In this document: positions 10,017 to 18,618 of the stretch, piece by piece
Position numbering within the stretch: position 1 is the first letter of the stretch
Layout of the letters: every line of letters begins with the position of its first letter
NCBI RefSeq assembly: GCF_024281235.1
Contig: NZ_JAHWXY010000012.1
Coordinates: forward strand, 1-64,000
Reading direction: 5' to 3'
DNA from: Shinella daejeonensis
Lineage (GTDB): Bacteria > Pseudomonadota > Alphaproteobacteria > Rhizobiales > Rhizobiaceae
Length of the DNA stretch: 64,000 nt
The notes under the pieces: generated by a model
What the model saw: the letters and a program-made list of their open reading frames with translations, nothing else
Databases searched by the model: none
Told to the model about the DNA's origin: nothing
Position numbers and translations under genes: made by a program

Positions 10017-10224
10017 GGGAACACGGACTGAAAAGGACGCAACGACTGGTCATGCCGGCACCGGCTGTCAAAAAGCGCATCCTGCGGCCGAAGGCATCTC
10101 CGGTTCTGACGCCGCCACTATGATGCTGCCTCGTGACAGGCTTGTGACACATTCGCGGAAGAGGACCGGCGCGAGCCCTGACGGCCGGGTTTGAAGGCGT
10201 GTTCATGGACCTTCAATTTGTAAA

Positions 10225-10252
10225 TCTTTTGCTTAATCAAATTGACAAAAGT
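10225..10252. promoter_or_regulatory. 28-bp palindromic operator upstream of the E1 gene
   Basis: TCTTTTG, 14 bp, CAAAAGT. It matches the shared pattern ACwwwTG-N3-AAT-N2-ATT-N3-CAwwwGT with two mismatches, and the CTTTTG/CAAAAG arms are identical to the copy at 22438-22465. It ends 51 bp before the E1 start codon, where a SorC-type regulator would control transcription. An overlapping dyad, CAATTTG and CAAATTG with a 17-bp spacer, lies at 10214-10244. Confidence 0.65.
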
Positions 10253-10303
10253 ATCAAACTACGGGAGACATAGGGCAGAGACCTTTTCCGCACTGGAGAA
10301 ACC

Positions 10304-12766
10304 ATGCCCAAAGAAATCCTCGTCGATCCCGACACGCTTTTCCAACCGGGCGAACTCACGTTCGCGACCGTCAGGCTCCACGCCTATGCCACGCCTTTCG
10401 AGGACGAACTGGCGGCCTACGGGGCCGATGCGCTGAAGGACATCCTTCGGCACATGCTCATCATTCGCGAATTCGAATCGATGCTCGGCGCCTTCAAGGC
10501 GACAGGCGCGTATCGCGAAATTCCGTTCAACTACAAAGGACCGGCACACCTGTCGATCGGCCAGGAAGGCGCGGCCGTCGGCGCCGCGCTCGGCCTGGAG
10601 CCGGACGACCACATCTTCGGCTCGCACCGCAGCCATGGCGAATTCATCGCCAAGGGTCTCGCAACCATCCAGAAACTCGACGAGGCGGCGCTCGAAGCGA
10701 TCATGCAGGGGCATATGGGCGGCAGCCTTCGGGACGATGTGGCGAAATTCATCGGCGGCGAAGGAAAGCAGCTTGCCGAGAATTTCCTGCTGTTCGGCCT
10801 GCTGGCGGAAATCTTCATGCGGGCCAACGGCTTCAACGGCGGCATGGGCGGCAGCATGCACGCGTTCTTCCCGCCGTTCGGGGCCTATCCCAACAATGCG
10901 ATCGTCGGCGCTTCGGCCGGCATCGCGACCGGCGCGGCACTGCGCAAGAAGCTCAGGAACGAGGGCGGCATCTGCGTGGCCAACGCGGGCGACGGCTCGA
11001 CGGGTTGCGGCCCGGTCTGGGAGGCCATGAACTTCGCCTCGATGGCGCAATTCAGCACCCTGTGGACGGACGCCCGCAAGGGCGGCCTGCCCGTCCTCTT
11101 CTTCTTCAACAACAATTTCTATGCCATGGGCGGCCAGACCATCGGCGAAACGATGGGGTGGGACCGGCTGTCGCGGATCGGCGCGGCCGTCAACAGCGCC
11201 TCGATGCATGCGGAGACCGTCGACGGATCGAACCCGCTGGCGGTCGCCGACGCGGTCCGGCGGAAACGCGCCCTGCTGCTGGACGGCCAGGGCCCTGCCC
11301 TGCTCGATGTCGAATGCTATCGTTCGACCGGCCATTCCACGACGGACGCCAATGTCTATCGCTCCAGAGACGAGCTGAAGCTTTGGGAAAAGCGCGATCC
11401 GATCCTCTGCTTCCAGGGGCTGCTGATCGAAAAGGGCGTCATGGACGAGGACGAGGTCGCGGCGATGCGCGAGCGCGTCGTGGCGACCATCGAGGCGGTC
11501 ACCCGCGCAGCCGTAAACCCCGAGGCCGCGCCGGTCGTCGACGTGCGCAGCGATCCGACGCTGATCGGCAAGCTGATGTTCTCCAATGAGGAGATCCCGG
11601 TTCCCTCGACCCCCGCCCCGCTGCTTCAGGAGGTCGGGAAATCCGCCGCCCTGCGGCAGCTTGGACGCAAGGCGCGGTTCGGGCTCAACGAAAGCGGCGA
11701 GCCGCTTTCCGGCATGCGGGCGATCACCCTGCGCGACGGCCTGACCGAGGCCACCCTCCATCATATGCTCAACGATCCGTCGTTGATCGCCTATGGCGAG
11801 GAGTGCCGGGAGTGGGGCGGCGCGTTCGGCGTCTATCGCGGGCTTTCCGATATCCTGCCCTATGACCGGCTGTTCAATTCGCCGATTTCCGAAGCGGCGA
11901 TCGTCGCCACCGCCGTCGGCTACGCGCTTGAGGGAGGAAGGGCCCTCGTCGAACTGATGTATGGCGACTTCATCGGCCGCGCCGGCGATGAAATCTTCAA
12001 CCAGATGGCGAAATGGCGCTCGATGTCGAACGGCATCCTCAAGATGCCCGTCGTCCTGCGCTGCTCCGTGGGCAGCAAATACGGCGCGCAGCACTCCCAG
12101 GACTGGACGGCGCTGATCGCCCATATCCCGGGCCTCAAGGTCGTCTATCCGGCAACGCCCTATGACGCCAAGGGGCTTCTGGCCTCGGCGCTCTCCAGCG
12201 ATGACCCGGTGGTCTTCTTCGAAAGCCAGCGGCTCTACGATACGGTCGAACAGTTCCGCGCCGAAGGCGTGCCGGCCGACTATTACCGCATCCCGCTGGG
12301 AGAACCCGACGTCAAGCGCGCCGGCGAAGACGTGACGATCCTGACGATCGGCCCGTCGCTTTACCCCGCCCTCAAGGCCGCCGACGAAATGCAGGAACTC
12401 CACGGCCTTTCCGCCGAGATCATCGACGCCCGCTCGCTTGTCCCCTTCAACTACGACAAGGTGATCGAGTCCGTGAAGAAAACCGGACATCTCCTGATCG
12501 TTTCGGAGGCCTCGGAGCGGGGAAGCTTCGCGATGACGCTATCGTCCAACATGACGCGCTTCGCCTATGAGCATCTCAAGGCCGCGCCGCGTGTCCTTGG
12601 ATCCCCGAACTGGATCGTTCCCGGCGCCGAGATGGAATCCACCTATTTCCCGCAGGCCGGAGACATCATCGATATCGTCACATCGGATTTCTATCCCGCG
12701 AGGAAAGCCAACCGCCGCGGCATCCGCGATTGGGACGATATCGAACTGGCGCGCAACTCCCTCTAG
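10304..12766 (+). CDS. Thiamine diphosphate-dependent dehydrogenase E1, alpha-beta fusion (acetoin/2-oxoacid type)
   Basis: An 820-residue fusion of the E1 alpha and beta chains of the acetoin / 2-oxoacid dehydrogenase family. The alpha half (about 1-460) has GSHRSHGEFIAKG, GMGGSMHAF and the thiamine diphosphate motif GDGSTG (229-234) with a distal NN at 269-270. The beta half (about 470 on) has YGEECREWGGAFGVYRGL and RCSVGSKYGAQHSQDW. Such enzymes bind a keto substrate through thiamine diphosphate and hand the acyl or hydroxyalkyl unit to a lipoyl group. The next two genes give a lipoyl domain and an AcoC-like hydrolase, which favours the acetoin-dehydrogenase class. No E3 gene is in the cluster. 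The start ATG at 10304 follows CACTGGAGAAACC. Confidence 0.88.
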   Translation: MPKEILVDPDTLFQPGELTFATVRLHAYATPFEDELAAYGADALKDILRHMLIIREFESMLGAFKATGAYREIPFNYKGPAHLSIGQEGAAVGAALGLEPDDHIFGSHRSHGEFIAKGLATIQKLDEAALEAIMQGHMGGSLRDDVAKFIGGEGKQLAENFLLFGLLAEIFMRANGFNGGMGGSMHAFFPPFGAYPNNAIVGASAGIATGAALRKKLRNEGGICVANAGDGSTGCGPVWEAMNFASMAQFSTLWTDARKGGLPVLFFFNNNFYAMGGQTIGETMGWDRLSRIGAAVNSASMHAETVDGSNPLAVADAVRRKRALLLDGQGPALLDVECYRSTGHSTTDANVYRSRDELKLWEKRDPILCFQGLLIEKGVMDEDEVAAMRERVVATIEAVTRAAVNPEAAPVVDVRSDPTLIGKLMFSNEEIPVPSTPAPLLQEVGKSAALRQLGRKARFGLNESGEPLSGMRAITLRDGLTEATLHHMLNDPSLIAYGEECREWGGAFGVYRGLSDILPYDRLFNSPISEAAIVATAVGYALEGGRALVELMYGDFIGRAGDEIFNQMAKWRSMSNGILKMPVVLRCSVGSKYGAQHSQDWTALIAHIPGLKVVYPATPYDAKGLLASALSSDDPVVFFESQRLYDTVEQFRAEGVPADYYRIPLGEPDVKRAGEDVTILTIGPSLYPALKAADEMQELHGLSAEIIDARSLVPFNYDKVIESVKKTGHLLIVSEASERGSFAMTLSSNMTRFAYEHLKAAPRVLGSPNWIVPGAEMESTYFPQAGDIIDIVTSDFYPARKANRRGIRDWDDIELARNSL

Positions 12767-12773
12767 AACCAAT

Positions 12774-12795
12774 CCGGTGAAATCCGGCTCACCGG
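12774..12795 (+). terminator. Weak hairpin after the E1 gene
   Basis: CCGGTGA (12774-12780) and TCACCGG (12789-12795) form a 7-bp stem with an 8-nt loop just after the E1 stop codon. There is no T-run, so it may attenuate or stabilise the transcript between E1 and the lipoyl gene rather than terminate it. Confidence 0.35.
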
Positions 12796-12798
12796 AAT

Positions 12799-12864
12799 GG
12801 CTATAATATATTGTCTTCACCGCATGATCCGACGCCGAAGCGATCTCGCTTCGGCTGGAAATGC
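12799..12864 (+). repeat. 66-bp inverted repeat, copy 1
   Basis: This segment matches the reverse complement of 16595-16660 at 55 of 66 positions by eye. Its right part contains a near-perfect hairpin (GCCGAAGCGA, TC, TCGCTTCGGC) and its left part an AT-rich TAATATATTGT. The two copies bracket the lipoyl, hydrolase, SorC and kinase genes. It lies between E1 and the lipoyl gene. Confidence 0.75.
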
Positions 12865-12884
12865 GCCAGTTTCAGGAACAGACC

Positions 12885-13124
12885 ATGACGACACCAATTC
12901 TGATGCCGCAACTCGGCAATGAAATCACCGAAGCGGAAGTCACCGAATGGCTGAAGGCCGAAGGTGACGAAGTGACCGAGGGCGACCTGATCGTCGTCAT
13001 CACCACCACGAAAATGAGCCTGGAGATCGAAGCGCCCGCCACGGGCGTCCTGAAATCCATCGATGTGCCGGAGGGCGAGCTTGCCGAAGTCGGCGCGACA
13101 CTCGCCACGATCGGACAGCCATGA
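12885..13124 (+). CDS. Stand-alone lipoyl-domain protein (E2-type carrier)
   Basis: A 79-residue protein that is almost entirely one biotinyl/lipoyl domain. Its lipoylation site is the Lys in VITTTKMSLEIEAPATG. ATG at 12885 follows AGGAAC at 12874-12879; an upstream ATG at 12861 lies inside the repeat and lacks a good ribosome-binding site. It would carry the acyl group made by the E1 enzyme. In AcoC proteins of some acetoin dehydrogenases the lipoyl domain is fused to an alpha/beta hydrolase; here the hydrolase is the next gene, overlapping by 4 bp (ATGA). The two therefore look like a split AcoC. Confidence 0.88.
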   Translation: MTTPILMPQLGNEITEAEVTEWLKAEGDEVTEGDLIVVITTTKMSLEIEAPATGVLKSIDVPEGELAEVGATLATIGQP

Positions 13125-13897
13125 CGGACGCGACGCAAAGCAACCCGGGGCGCGCGACGCTGCATCGTCTCGGCGGCGAGGACGGCGCGCCCGATCTGCT
13201 GCTGATCCACGGCTTTGCCTCCGACCGGTTCGCCTGGTCGGCGACGGCGCCGGACTTCTTCAGGACGCATCGGGTGTGGGCCGTCGAACTGCCCGGGCAC
13301 ACCGCCGCGCCGATCGACGCCGGCTCCGGCGATCCGGCCGCGATGGCGCTGGCCGTCATCGCGGCGATCGCCCCGCTTCAGGCCCCGATGACGATCGTCG
13401 GCCATTCGCTGGGCGGCGCGGTCGCCGTCGGAATCGCCGCCCGGCGGCCCGACCTCGTCTCCTCCCTGGTCCTCATCGCGCCGGCGGGCGTGGGCGGGAA
13501 AACCCGTTCCGATTTCCTGGAGAATTTCCCGGCCCTCGAAACCGCGGACGACGCCCGGCCGCTGCTGGAGCAACTGGTCGCCCGCCCGAAGCTGATCGGC
13601 CCGCAGATGGTTCAATACGTGCTGGGCTTCCTCGATGCGCCGGGTCGCCGGGAGGCGCTGCGCCGGATCGGCGACAGGCTTTCGGAAATCGGCGACGTCG
13701 GCATTCCGGCCGGCGTTCCGACCGTCGCGGTCTGGGGCGACGCCGACGCGATCAACGTCCCCTCGCCCCGGCTGGCGGAGATCTTCGGCGACCGCCTGCA
13801 TCTTCTGCAAGGCGTCGGCCACATGCCCCATGTGGAACAGGCCCGCGCGACCAACGCCATCATCCGCGCCGCCCTGAAGCCCGCCGATCCGGCCTAG
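13121..13897 (+). CDS. Alpha/beta hydrolase, AcoC C-terminal-domain-like
   Basis: A 258-residue alpha/beta hydrolase-fold protein: HGFASDRFAW for the oxyanion region, nucleophile elbow GHSLGGAV, acid-bearing VWGDADAINVP and catalytic-His region GVGHMPHVE. It overlaps the lipoyl gene by 4 bp, so the two are translationally coupled. The same domain forms the C-terminal part of AcoC-type E2 proteins, where it probably serves in acyl transfer. An independent esterase role cannot be excluded, but the context strongly suggests work with the E1 and lipoyl proteins. Confidence 0.85.
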   Translation: MTDATQSNPGRATLHRLGGEDGAPDLLLIHGFASDRFAWSATAPDFFRTHRVWAVELPGHTAAPIDAGSGDPAAMALAVIAAIAPLQAPMTIVGHSLGGAVAVGIAARRPDLVSSLVLIAPAGVGGKTRSDFLENFPALETADDARPLLEQLVARPKLIGPQMVQYVLGFLDAPGRREALRRIGDRLSEIGDVGIPAGVPTVAVWGDADAINVPSPRLAEIFGDRLHLLQGVGHMPHVEQARATNAIIRAALKPADPA

Positions 13898-14022
13898 CGC
13901 CTCGCTGTGAAAACGGGATTACCAGACATGCGCCATCCCATTGTTTTCCGAGTGGTTCCGGCCCGGCCGCGCCTTCGAAACCTTCGGTCGCACGCGTCGA
14001 TCACCGCGCAGCAGGAGCAGCC

Positions 14023-14994
14023 GTGAGACCGCGATCCGACAACGCGAAAAGCTCCGGCACGGCCGCCCTTCGCGTGCGCGCCGCCTGGCTTTACCACGTC
14101 TATGGCCTGACCCAGAGCGAGGTGGCCGACCGGCTCGAAATAAGCCGCGCCACGACGATCCGCCTTCTCGACGAGGCGAAAAAGCGCAACGAGGTGACGG
14201 TCTGGGTCACCAGCGACGCCAATGGATGCGCCGAACTGTCCCTGGCGGTGCAGGCGGCCTTCGGTCTGCGTCGGGTCATCGTCGTTCCAAGCGCCGGCCG
14301 CAACATGAGCCCGCACAAGGCCGTGGGCGCAGCACTCGGGCGCTTTCTGAGCGAACATGTCGTGGACGGAATGACCGTGGGCGTCGGCTGGGGCAGAACC
14401 CTCAACGCGTCCCTCGACACCTTCCAGCCGATGCGGCGGAACGGTGTCAGCGTCGTCTCGCTGCTGGGCGGCTCGATAAATCCGACGCAAATCAATCCGG
14501 TGGAATATTCCTGGCGGCTTTCCAGCCTCATGGGTGCCGACTGCCTGCTTTTCCTGTCGCCGCTGATCGTCGATTCCCTCGATACGAAAAGACGCCTTCT
14601 CGACAAATGCGGCCTCGACCGGATCGATGCGATCGCCGCGCAACTGGACCTGGCGGTCGTCAGTTGCGGCAGTGTCGATAGCGGTGGCACCTCGCTTGCC
14701 CTTGAGCATATCACCGCACCGGAAATCGCAAGCCTGCGCAAGCAGGGCTGCGTCGGCGATATTTTGTGCAATTTCCTGGACAGGCAGGGGCGGACCGTTG
14801 CGAATTCGATAAGCGAGCGCGTGATGGCCGTCGATCTGGACGTCATGTCCACCGCCCGCCACATCGTGCTTGCAACGGGAGGCGCGGACCGCGCTGCGGC
14901 GCTCGTCGCGGGCATACGCCGCCTGAAACCGGCAACGCTGATCACCGACGAGGCCGCCGCCCGCACCATGCTCACCTTGCAGGACGAGGACTGA
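14023..14994 (+). CDS. SorC/DeoR-type sugar-binding transcriptional regulator (1)
   Basis: A 323-residue SorC-family protein. The N-terminal helix-turn-helix is LTQSEVADRLEISRATTIRL, and the C-terminal sugar-phosphate-binding domain has VGVGWGRTLNASLDTF and VSLLGGSINPTQINPVEYSW. Start GTG at 14023 follows GCAGGAGCAGCC; the open frame upstream overlaps the hydrolase gene in another frame. It is closely similar to the second SorC gene at 16653-17609. SorC proteins usually sense a phosphorylated sugar and bind long palindromes, which fits the 28-bp repeats in this region. It lies 87 bp upstream of the kinase gene and is probably co-transcribed with it. Confidence 0.88.
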   Translation: MRPRSDNAKSSGTAALRVRAAWLYHVYGLTQSEVADRLEISRATTIRLLDEAKKRNEVTVWVTSDANGCAELSLAVQAAFGLRRVIVVPSAGRNMSPHKAVGAALGRFLSEHVVDGMTVGVGWGRTLNASLDTFQPMRRNGVSVVSLLGGSINPTQINPVEYSWRLSSLMGADCLLFLSPLIVDSLDTKRRLLDKCGLDRIDAIAAQLDLAVVSCGSVDSGGTSLALEHITAPEIASLRKQGCVGDILCNFLDRQGRTVANSISERVMAVDLDVMSTARHIVLATGGADRAAALVAGIRRLKPATLITDEAAARTMLTLQDED

Positions 14995-15081
14995 GCCGCA
15001 TCAGGCGGGGCGGCTCGATCGTGACGCCTGTACGCGCATTACCGATCGCCCGGAAAGCGATCCATCGGGGAGGAACACATC

Positions 15082-16566
15082 ATGTATATCGGCCTGGATC
15101 TGGGGACTTCGGCGATGAAGGCATTGCTGGTCGACGACGAGGAACGCCTTGTCGCATCGGCGACGATCCCGGTCGCCACAAACCATCTCCAGCAGGGGTG
15201 GGCCGAGCAACACCCGCTTGTCTGGATCGAAGCCGCAAAGCGCGCCCTTGCGAAAATCCGCCAGGCCGCGCCCGGCGACTATTCGAAGGCCCGCGCCATC
15301 GGACTATCGGGACAGATGCACAGCCTCGTCGTGCTCGACCGTACGAAAGCCGCAATCCGTCCGGCGATCCTGTGGAACGACGTTCGCGGGGACGAGTGGT
15401 GCCGGAAAGTGGTCGCCGACCATCCGGACGTCTCGGCGATCACCGGCGTGCGGCCGATGCCGAGCTTCACCGCGGCAAAGCTTGCATGGCTGCGCGAGAA
15501 CGAGGCAAAGGCGTTTTCCGAAATCGCCCATATCCTTCTGCCGAAGGATTTCGTCCGCCTCTGGCTCACCGGAGAGCTGGCGACCGACGCCTGCGATGCC
15601 GGCGGAACCCAGCTCTTCCATCAGGAGAAACGGCGCTGGTCGCGGGACGTCTGCTCGATCCTCGGTATCGATGAGGCGGTGCTGGCGCCCGTATTGGACG
15701 GCAGCGAGATTGCAGGATACCTGCGGCCCGCCGTGGCGGCCGAACTCGGACTGGATAAGATCGCGGTGATCTGCGGCGGCGGCGATGCGGCGACAAGTTC
15801 GCTCGGGGCCGGTTGCGCGGCCGCCGGCCGCTCCATGCTTTCGCTTGGAACCGGCGCCGTCTATCTCACCATGCAGGACCGTTTCCGCCCCGCGTCGAGC
15901 GACAGCGTGCACAATTTCGCCCATTCGCTGCCGGGGCGCTGGTATCATATGGCGGCGCTCCTGAACTGCGGCAGCGCGCTCGAATGGATTTGCGCGGTCA
16001 CGGGCGGGCAAGCGCCGGCGGAAGCGCTCGGCGAACTTGAACGGCAGGCGGCCTCCCCCTCTCCCGGCCCGTCCCCGGTGATGTTCCTGCCGTATCTCGA
16101 CGGCAACCGGACGCCGCATTGCGACGCCGGCGTGCGAGGCGGCTTTTTCGGGCTGGAACGCGCCACCTCGAAGACCGATCTCGTTCAGGCGGTGATCGAG
16201 GGCATCACCTTCGCGCTTGCCGACGCCGATCAGGTGCTGCTCGATTCCGGCAATACGATCGGCGCGCCGATCCTGATCGGCGGCGGTGCGAAAAGCCTTT
16301 ACTGGACGCGCCTGATCGCGACGGTTTTCCAGCGGCCGCTGAAACGCGTTGTCGCGGCCGAGACCGGCTCGGCGCTGGGCGCGACGCGACTGGCAATGAT
16401 CGGCCTCAACAAGGCCGATCCCGACGCCGTGGCGACGGAACCGCCAACCGAAACGGTGGAGCCGGACAGCCGGCTGGTTTCGGCCTATCAGGACAGGCTT
16501 GCGGTCTTCCGGCAGATGTATTCGTCGGCCGACCTTTACGCGAGAGCGGGCGGCGGCGCGCGATAG
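15082..16566 (+). CDS. FGGY-family carbohydrate kinase (xylulokinase-like)
   Basis: A 494-residue FGGY kinase of the XylB branch. It has the N-terminal phosphate loop DLGTSAMKALLVD, the substrate-side motif GLSGQMHSLVVLD and the C-terminal FGGY-type region IGAPILIGGGAKSLYWTRL. Xylulokinase and its relatives phosphorylate ketoses such as D-xylulose at C5 and can accept deoxy analogues. The start ATG at 15082 follows GGGAGGAACACATC. In this cluster it would act on the ketose made by the polyol dehydrogenase, giving the substrate for the E1 enzyme. The exact sugar is not known. Confidence 0.9.
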   Translation: MYIGLDLGTSAMKALLVDDEERLVASATIPVATNHLQQGWAEQHPLVWIEAAKRALAKIRQAAPGDYSKARAIGLSGQMHSLVVLDRTKAAIRPAILWNDVRGDEWCRKVVADHPDVSAITGVRPMPSFTAAKLAWLRENEAKAFSEIAHILLPKDFVRLWLTGELATDACDAGGTQLFHQEKRRWSRDVCSILGIDEAVLAPVLDGSEIAGYLRPAVAAELGLDKIAVICGGGDAATSSLGAGCAAAGRSMLSLGTGAVYLTMQDRFRPASSDSVHNFAHSLPGRWYHMAALLNCGSALEWICAVTGGQAPAEALGELERQAASPSPGPSPVMFLPYLDGNRTPHCDAGVRGGFFGLERATSKTDLVQAVIEGITFALADADQVLLDSGNTIGAPILIGGGAKSLYWTRLIATVFQRPLKRVVAAETGSALGATRLAMIGLNKADPDAVATEPPTETVEPDSRLVSAYQDRLAVFRQMYSSADLYARAGGGAR

Positions 16567-16594
16567 GCCCCCGTCCCGGCGGAACGGCGCCAGG

Positions 16595-16660
16595 GCATCT
16601 CCAGCCGAAGCGAGACTACCTCGGCGTCGGATAATGCTGTAAAAACAATATATTACAGCA
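16595..16660 (-). repeat. 66-bp inverted repeat, copy 2
   Basis: This is the reverse-complement partner of 12799-12864. It lies between the convergent kinase and second SorC genes and runs over the SorC stop codon (16653-16655). Its right end adds a local dyad, TGCTGTAA (16634-16641) and TTACAGCA (16653-16660), that could act as a weak bidirectional transcription stop. Confidence 0.75.
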
Positions 16661-17609
16661 ATTCCCGCGCCGCGGCTTCATCCGTCACGAGCGTGTGGCA
16701 TTTCGTGCGCAGCATGGTCGCCCGGATCGCGGTGGCGCGGGCCTTTCCGCCCGAGGCGAGGATGATATGCTTCGCCTTCGAGACGACATCGAGATCGACC
16801 GACATGACACGATCATGGATCGGATGGTCGACGGTCCGGCCGTTCTCGTCGAGGAACTGGCAGAGCGCATCGGAAACCGCACCTGCGGCGGTCAACGACG
16901 CCTGATCCTCCTTCGACAGGAAATTCCTCGACAGCGAACTGCCGGCGGCGCCGATATCGCCGCAACTGATGATCGCCAGATCGAGCGTCTGCGCGGTCTC
17001 GAACAGCTTTTGCAGGCCGCATTTTTCGATCAGCCGTTTCTTGGTGTCATGGGAATCGACAACCAGCGGCGCGAGCAGCAGGAGGCAATCCGCGCCGACC
17101 GAGCTTGCGACCCTCCAGGAATATTCGATGGGATTGATCGGCGTGGCTTCCAGCAGGCCGCCGAGCAGCGACACCACCTGCACGTTCTGGCGGATGGCGG
17201 GCTTGAACGTGGTCAGGGAGGCGTTCAGCGTCCGGCCCCAACCGACGCCGATGCTGCTATTGTCGGCGATGACGTCAGACAGGAACCTGCCGAGGGCGGC
17301 GCCGACATCGCGCGCGGTGTCCTCGGCATTTCCTTCCCCCGGCACGACGATCGCTTCGTCCAGCCCGTATTTCTCTTCCAGTCGCAGTTCGAGTTCCGTG
17401 CATTCGTCCGGAGCCTCGTTGATCCAGATCTGGACCTCGCCCCGCTTCTGCGCCTCGTCCAGCATGCGGATGATCGTGGATCGGCTGATCCCCAGCGTCT
17501 CCGCGATGTCCTTCTGCGTCAGCCCCCTGTTGTAATAGAGCCATGCGGCGCGGATACGGAGGGACCTGGTGTCCAGCAGACCGGGATTACTTCGAGTGAG
17601 CTTGGCCAA
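16653..17609 (-). CDS. SorC/DeoR-type sugar-binding transcriptional regulator (2)
   Basis: A 318-residue paralogue of the SorC protein at 14023-14994, with the same plan: helix-turn-helix LTQKDIAETLGISRSTIIRM and sugar-binding domain IGVGWGRTLNASLTTF and VSLLGGLLEATPINPIEYSW. The start is uncertain. TTG at 17609, six bases after GGAG, gives an N-terminus aligned with the paralogue; the frame is open further upstream but that extension is low in similarity. It is convergent with the kinase gene and sits just downstream of the SDR gene on the same strand. The two regulators may respond to different intermediates or bind as hetero-oligomers. Confidence 0.85.
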   Translation of the reverse strand: MAKLTRSNPGLLDTRSLRIRAAWLYYNRGLTQKDIAETLGISRSTIIRMLDEAQKRGEVQIWINEAPDECTELELRLEEKYGLDEAIVVPGEGNAEDTARDVGAALGRFLSDVIADNSSIGVGWGRTLNASLTTFKPAIRQNVQVVSLLGGLLEATPINPIEYSWRVASSVGADCLLLLAPLVVDSHDTKKRLIEKCGLQKLFETAQTLDLAIISCGDIGAAGSSLSRNFLSKEDQASLTAAGAVSDALCQFLDENGRTVDHPIHDRVMSVDLDVVSKAKHIILASGGKARATAIRATMLRTKCHTLVTDEAAARELL

Positions 17610-17782
17610 CGAATACTCCAAAACAGGCTTCCGGGAACGGCACGCCGCCGCGACAGGCCGTCGGCGGCGGGACATGCAGCCAGACAGGCCGTCGATGTCG
17701 TGGAACCCCCACGGCAACCTATCGCGGCTTGCCCGATGGAACAAGCGCGCCGCATGCCGGCGGAAGACGGTTCCGCCGGCGG

Positions 17783-18553
17783 TCAACTCATCCAGTTGCC
17801 GCCGTCGACATTGAGCGTCTGGGCGACGACATAGGCGGAATCGTCCGAGGCGAGGAAAACGGCCGGGCCGACGAAGTCCGAGGTCAATCCCATGCGCCCG
17901 AAGGGAACGGCCTTGCCGACACGTTTCTTCTTCTCACCCGGCGGCAACCCTTCGTATTTCGCAAAAAGCGCGTCGACCCGGTCCCACATCGGCGTATCGA
18001 TGACCCCCGGCGCGATCGCGTTCACCCGGATGCCATCGCGGATCAGTTCGAGCGCCATCGACTGCGTGATGCTGATGACCGCCGCCTTCGCCGCGCAATA
18101 GAGGATGACGTTGGCTTCGCCGCGCCGGCCCGCCTGCGAGGACATATTGATCACCACGCCGCCCTGCCCGCGGGCGCGCATCCGCTCCGCGACCGCCTGG
18201 GTCATGAAGATCAGGCCGCCGACATTGACGTCGAACTGGCGGCGATACATCTCGACGGTGATCTCGTCGAGCGGAGCCATGTCGAACACGCCCGCATTGT
18301 TCACGAGAATATCGATCCGTCCGAAGTGCGCCTCCGCCGCGTCGACGGCCCGGCCGATGGACTCCCTGTCCCGCACGTCGAGCGACAGGGCCAGCGCCTT
18401 CTCTCCGAGCGCGGAGGCCAGCGCCAGGCCCGCCTCCTTCTCGACGTCGGCGATCACCACATTGGCACCCTCTGCCGCATAGGCCCTGACGATCGCCTCG
18501 CCGATGCCTCTGGCGCCGCCCGTGACGATGGCCACCTTCCCCTCAAGCTTCAT
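17783..18553 (-). CDS. Short-chain dehydrogenase, sorbitol dehydrogenase (SmoS/PolS)-like
   Basis: A 256-residue classical SDR. It shows NAD-binding TGGARGIG (11-18), NNAG (85-88), catalytic Ser138/139, Tyr152 and Lys156 (YCAAK). The C-terminal part, with YEGLPPGEKKKRVGKAVPFG and a terminal VDGGNWMS, closely resembles alphaproteobacterial sorbitol/galactitol dehydrogenases SmoS and PolS. The start ATG at 18553 opens directly into MKLEGKVAIVTGG; the longer frame to 18622 was rejected. It probably oxidises a polyol to a ketose with NAD. It is divergent from a second SDR, with a shared operator palindrome between them. Confidence 0.87.
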   Translation of the reverse strand: MKLEGKVAIVTGGARGIGEAIVRAYAAEGANVVIADVEKEAGLALASALGEKALALSLDVRDRESIGRAVDAAEAHFGRIDILVNNAGVFDMAPLDEITVEMYRRQFDVNVGGLIFMTQAVAERMRARGQGGVVINMSSQAGRRGEANVILYCAAKAAVISITQSMALELIRDGIRVNAIAPGVIDTPMWDRVDALFAKYEGLPPGEKKKRVGKAVPFGRMGLTSDFVGPAVFLASDDSAYVVAQTLNVDGGNWMS

Positions 18554-18618
18554 GTGCCGCTCCCGCGCTGGTCTGTCGATGACGCCATTTCTAATCCTCG
18601 CGAATCGACCGGTCAACG

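Noticed and set aside
7827-10031. A 734-codon open frame on the plus strand opposite the chemoreceptor gene
   Set aside because: It is fully antisense to a clear chemoreceptor, with no recognisable domain or ribosome-binding site.
10259-12490. A 743-codon open frame opposite the E1 gene
   Set aside because: It is antisense to the E1 fusion, whose motifs are clear on the plus strand.
12861-12884. Start of the lipoyl protein at ATG 12861
   Set aside because: This ATG lies in the end of the 66-bp repeat and lacks a ribosome-binding site. ATG 12885 has AGGAAC and gives the normal domain start.
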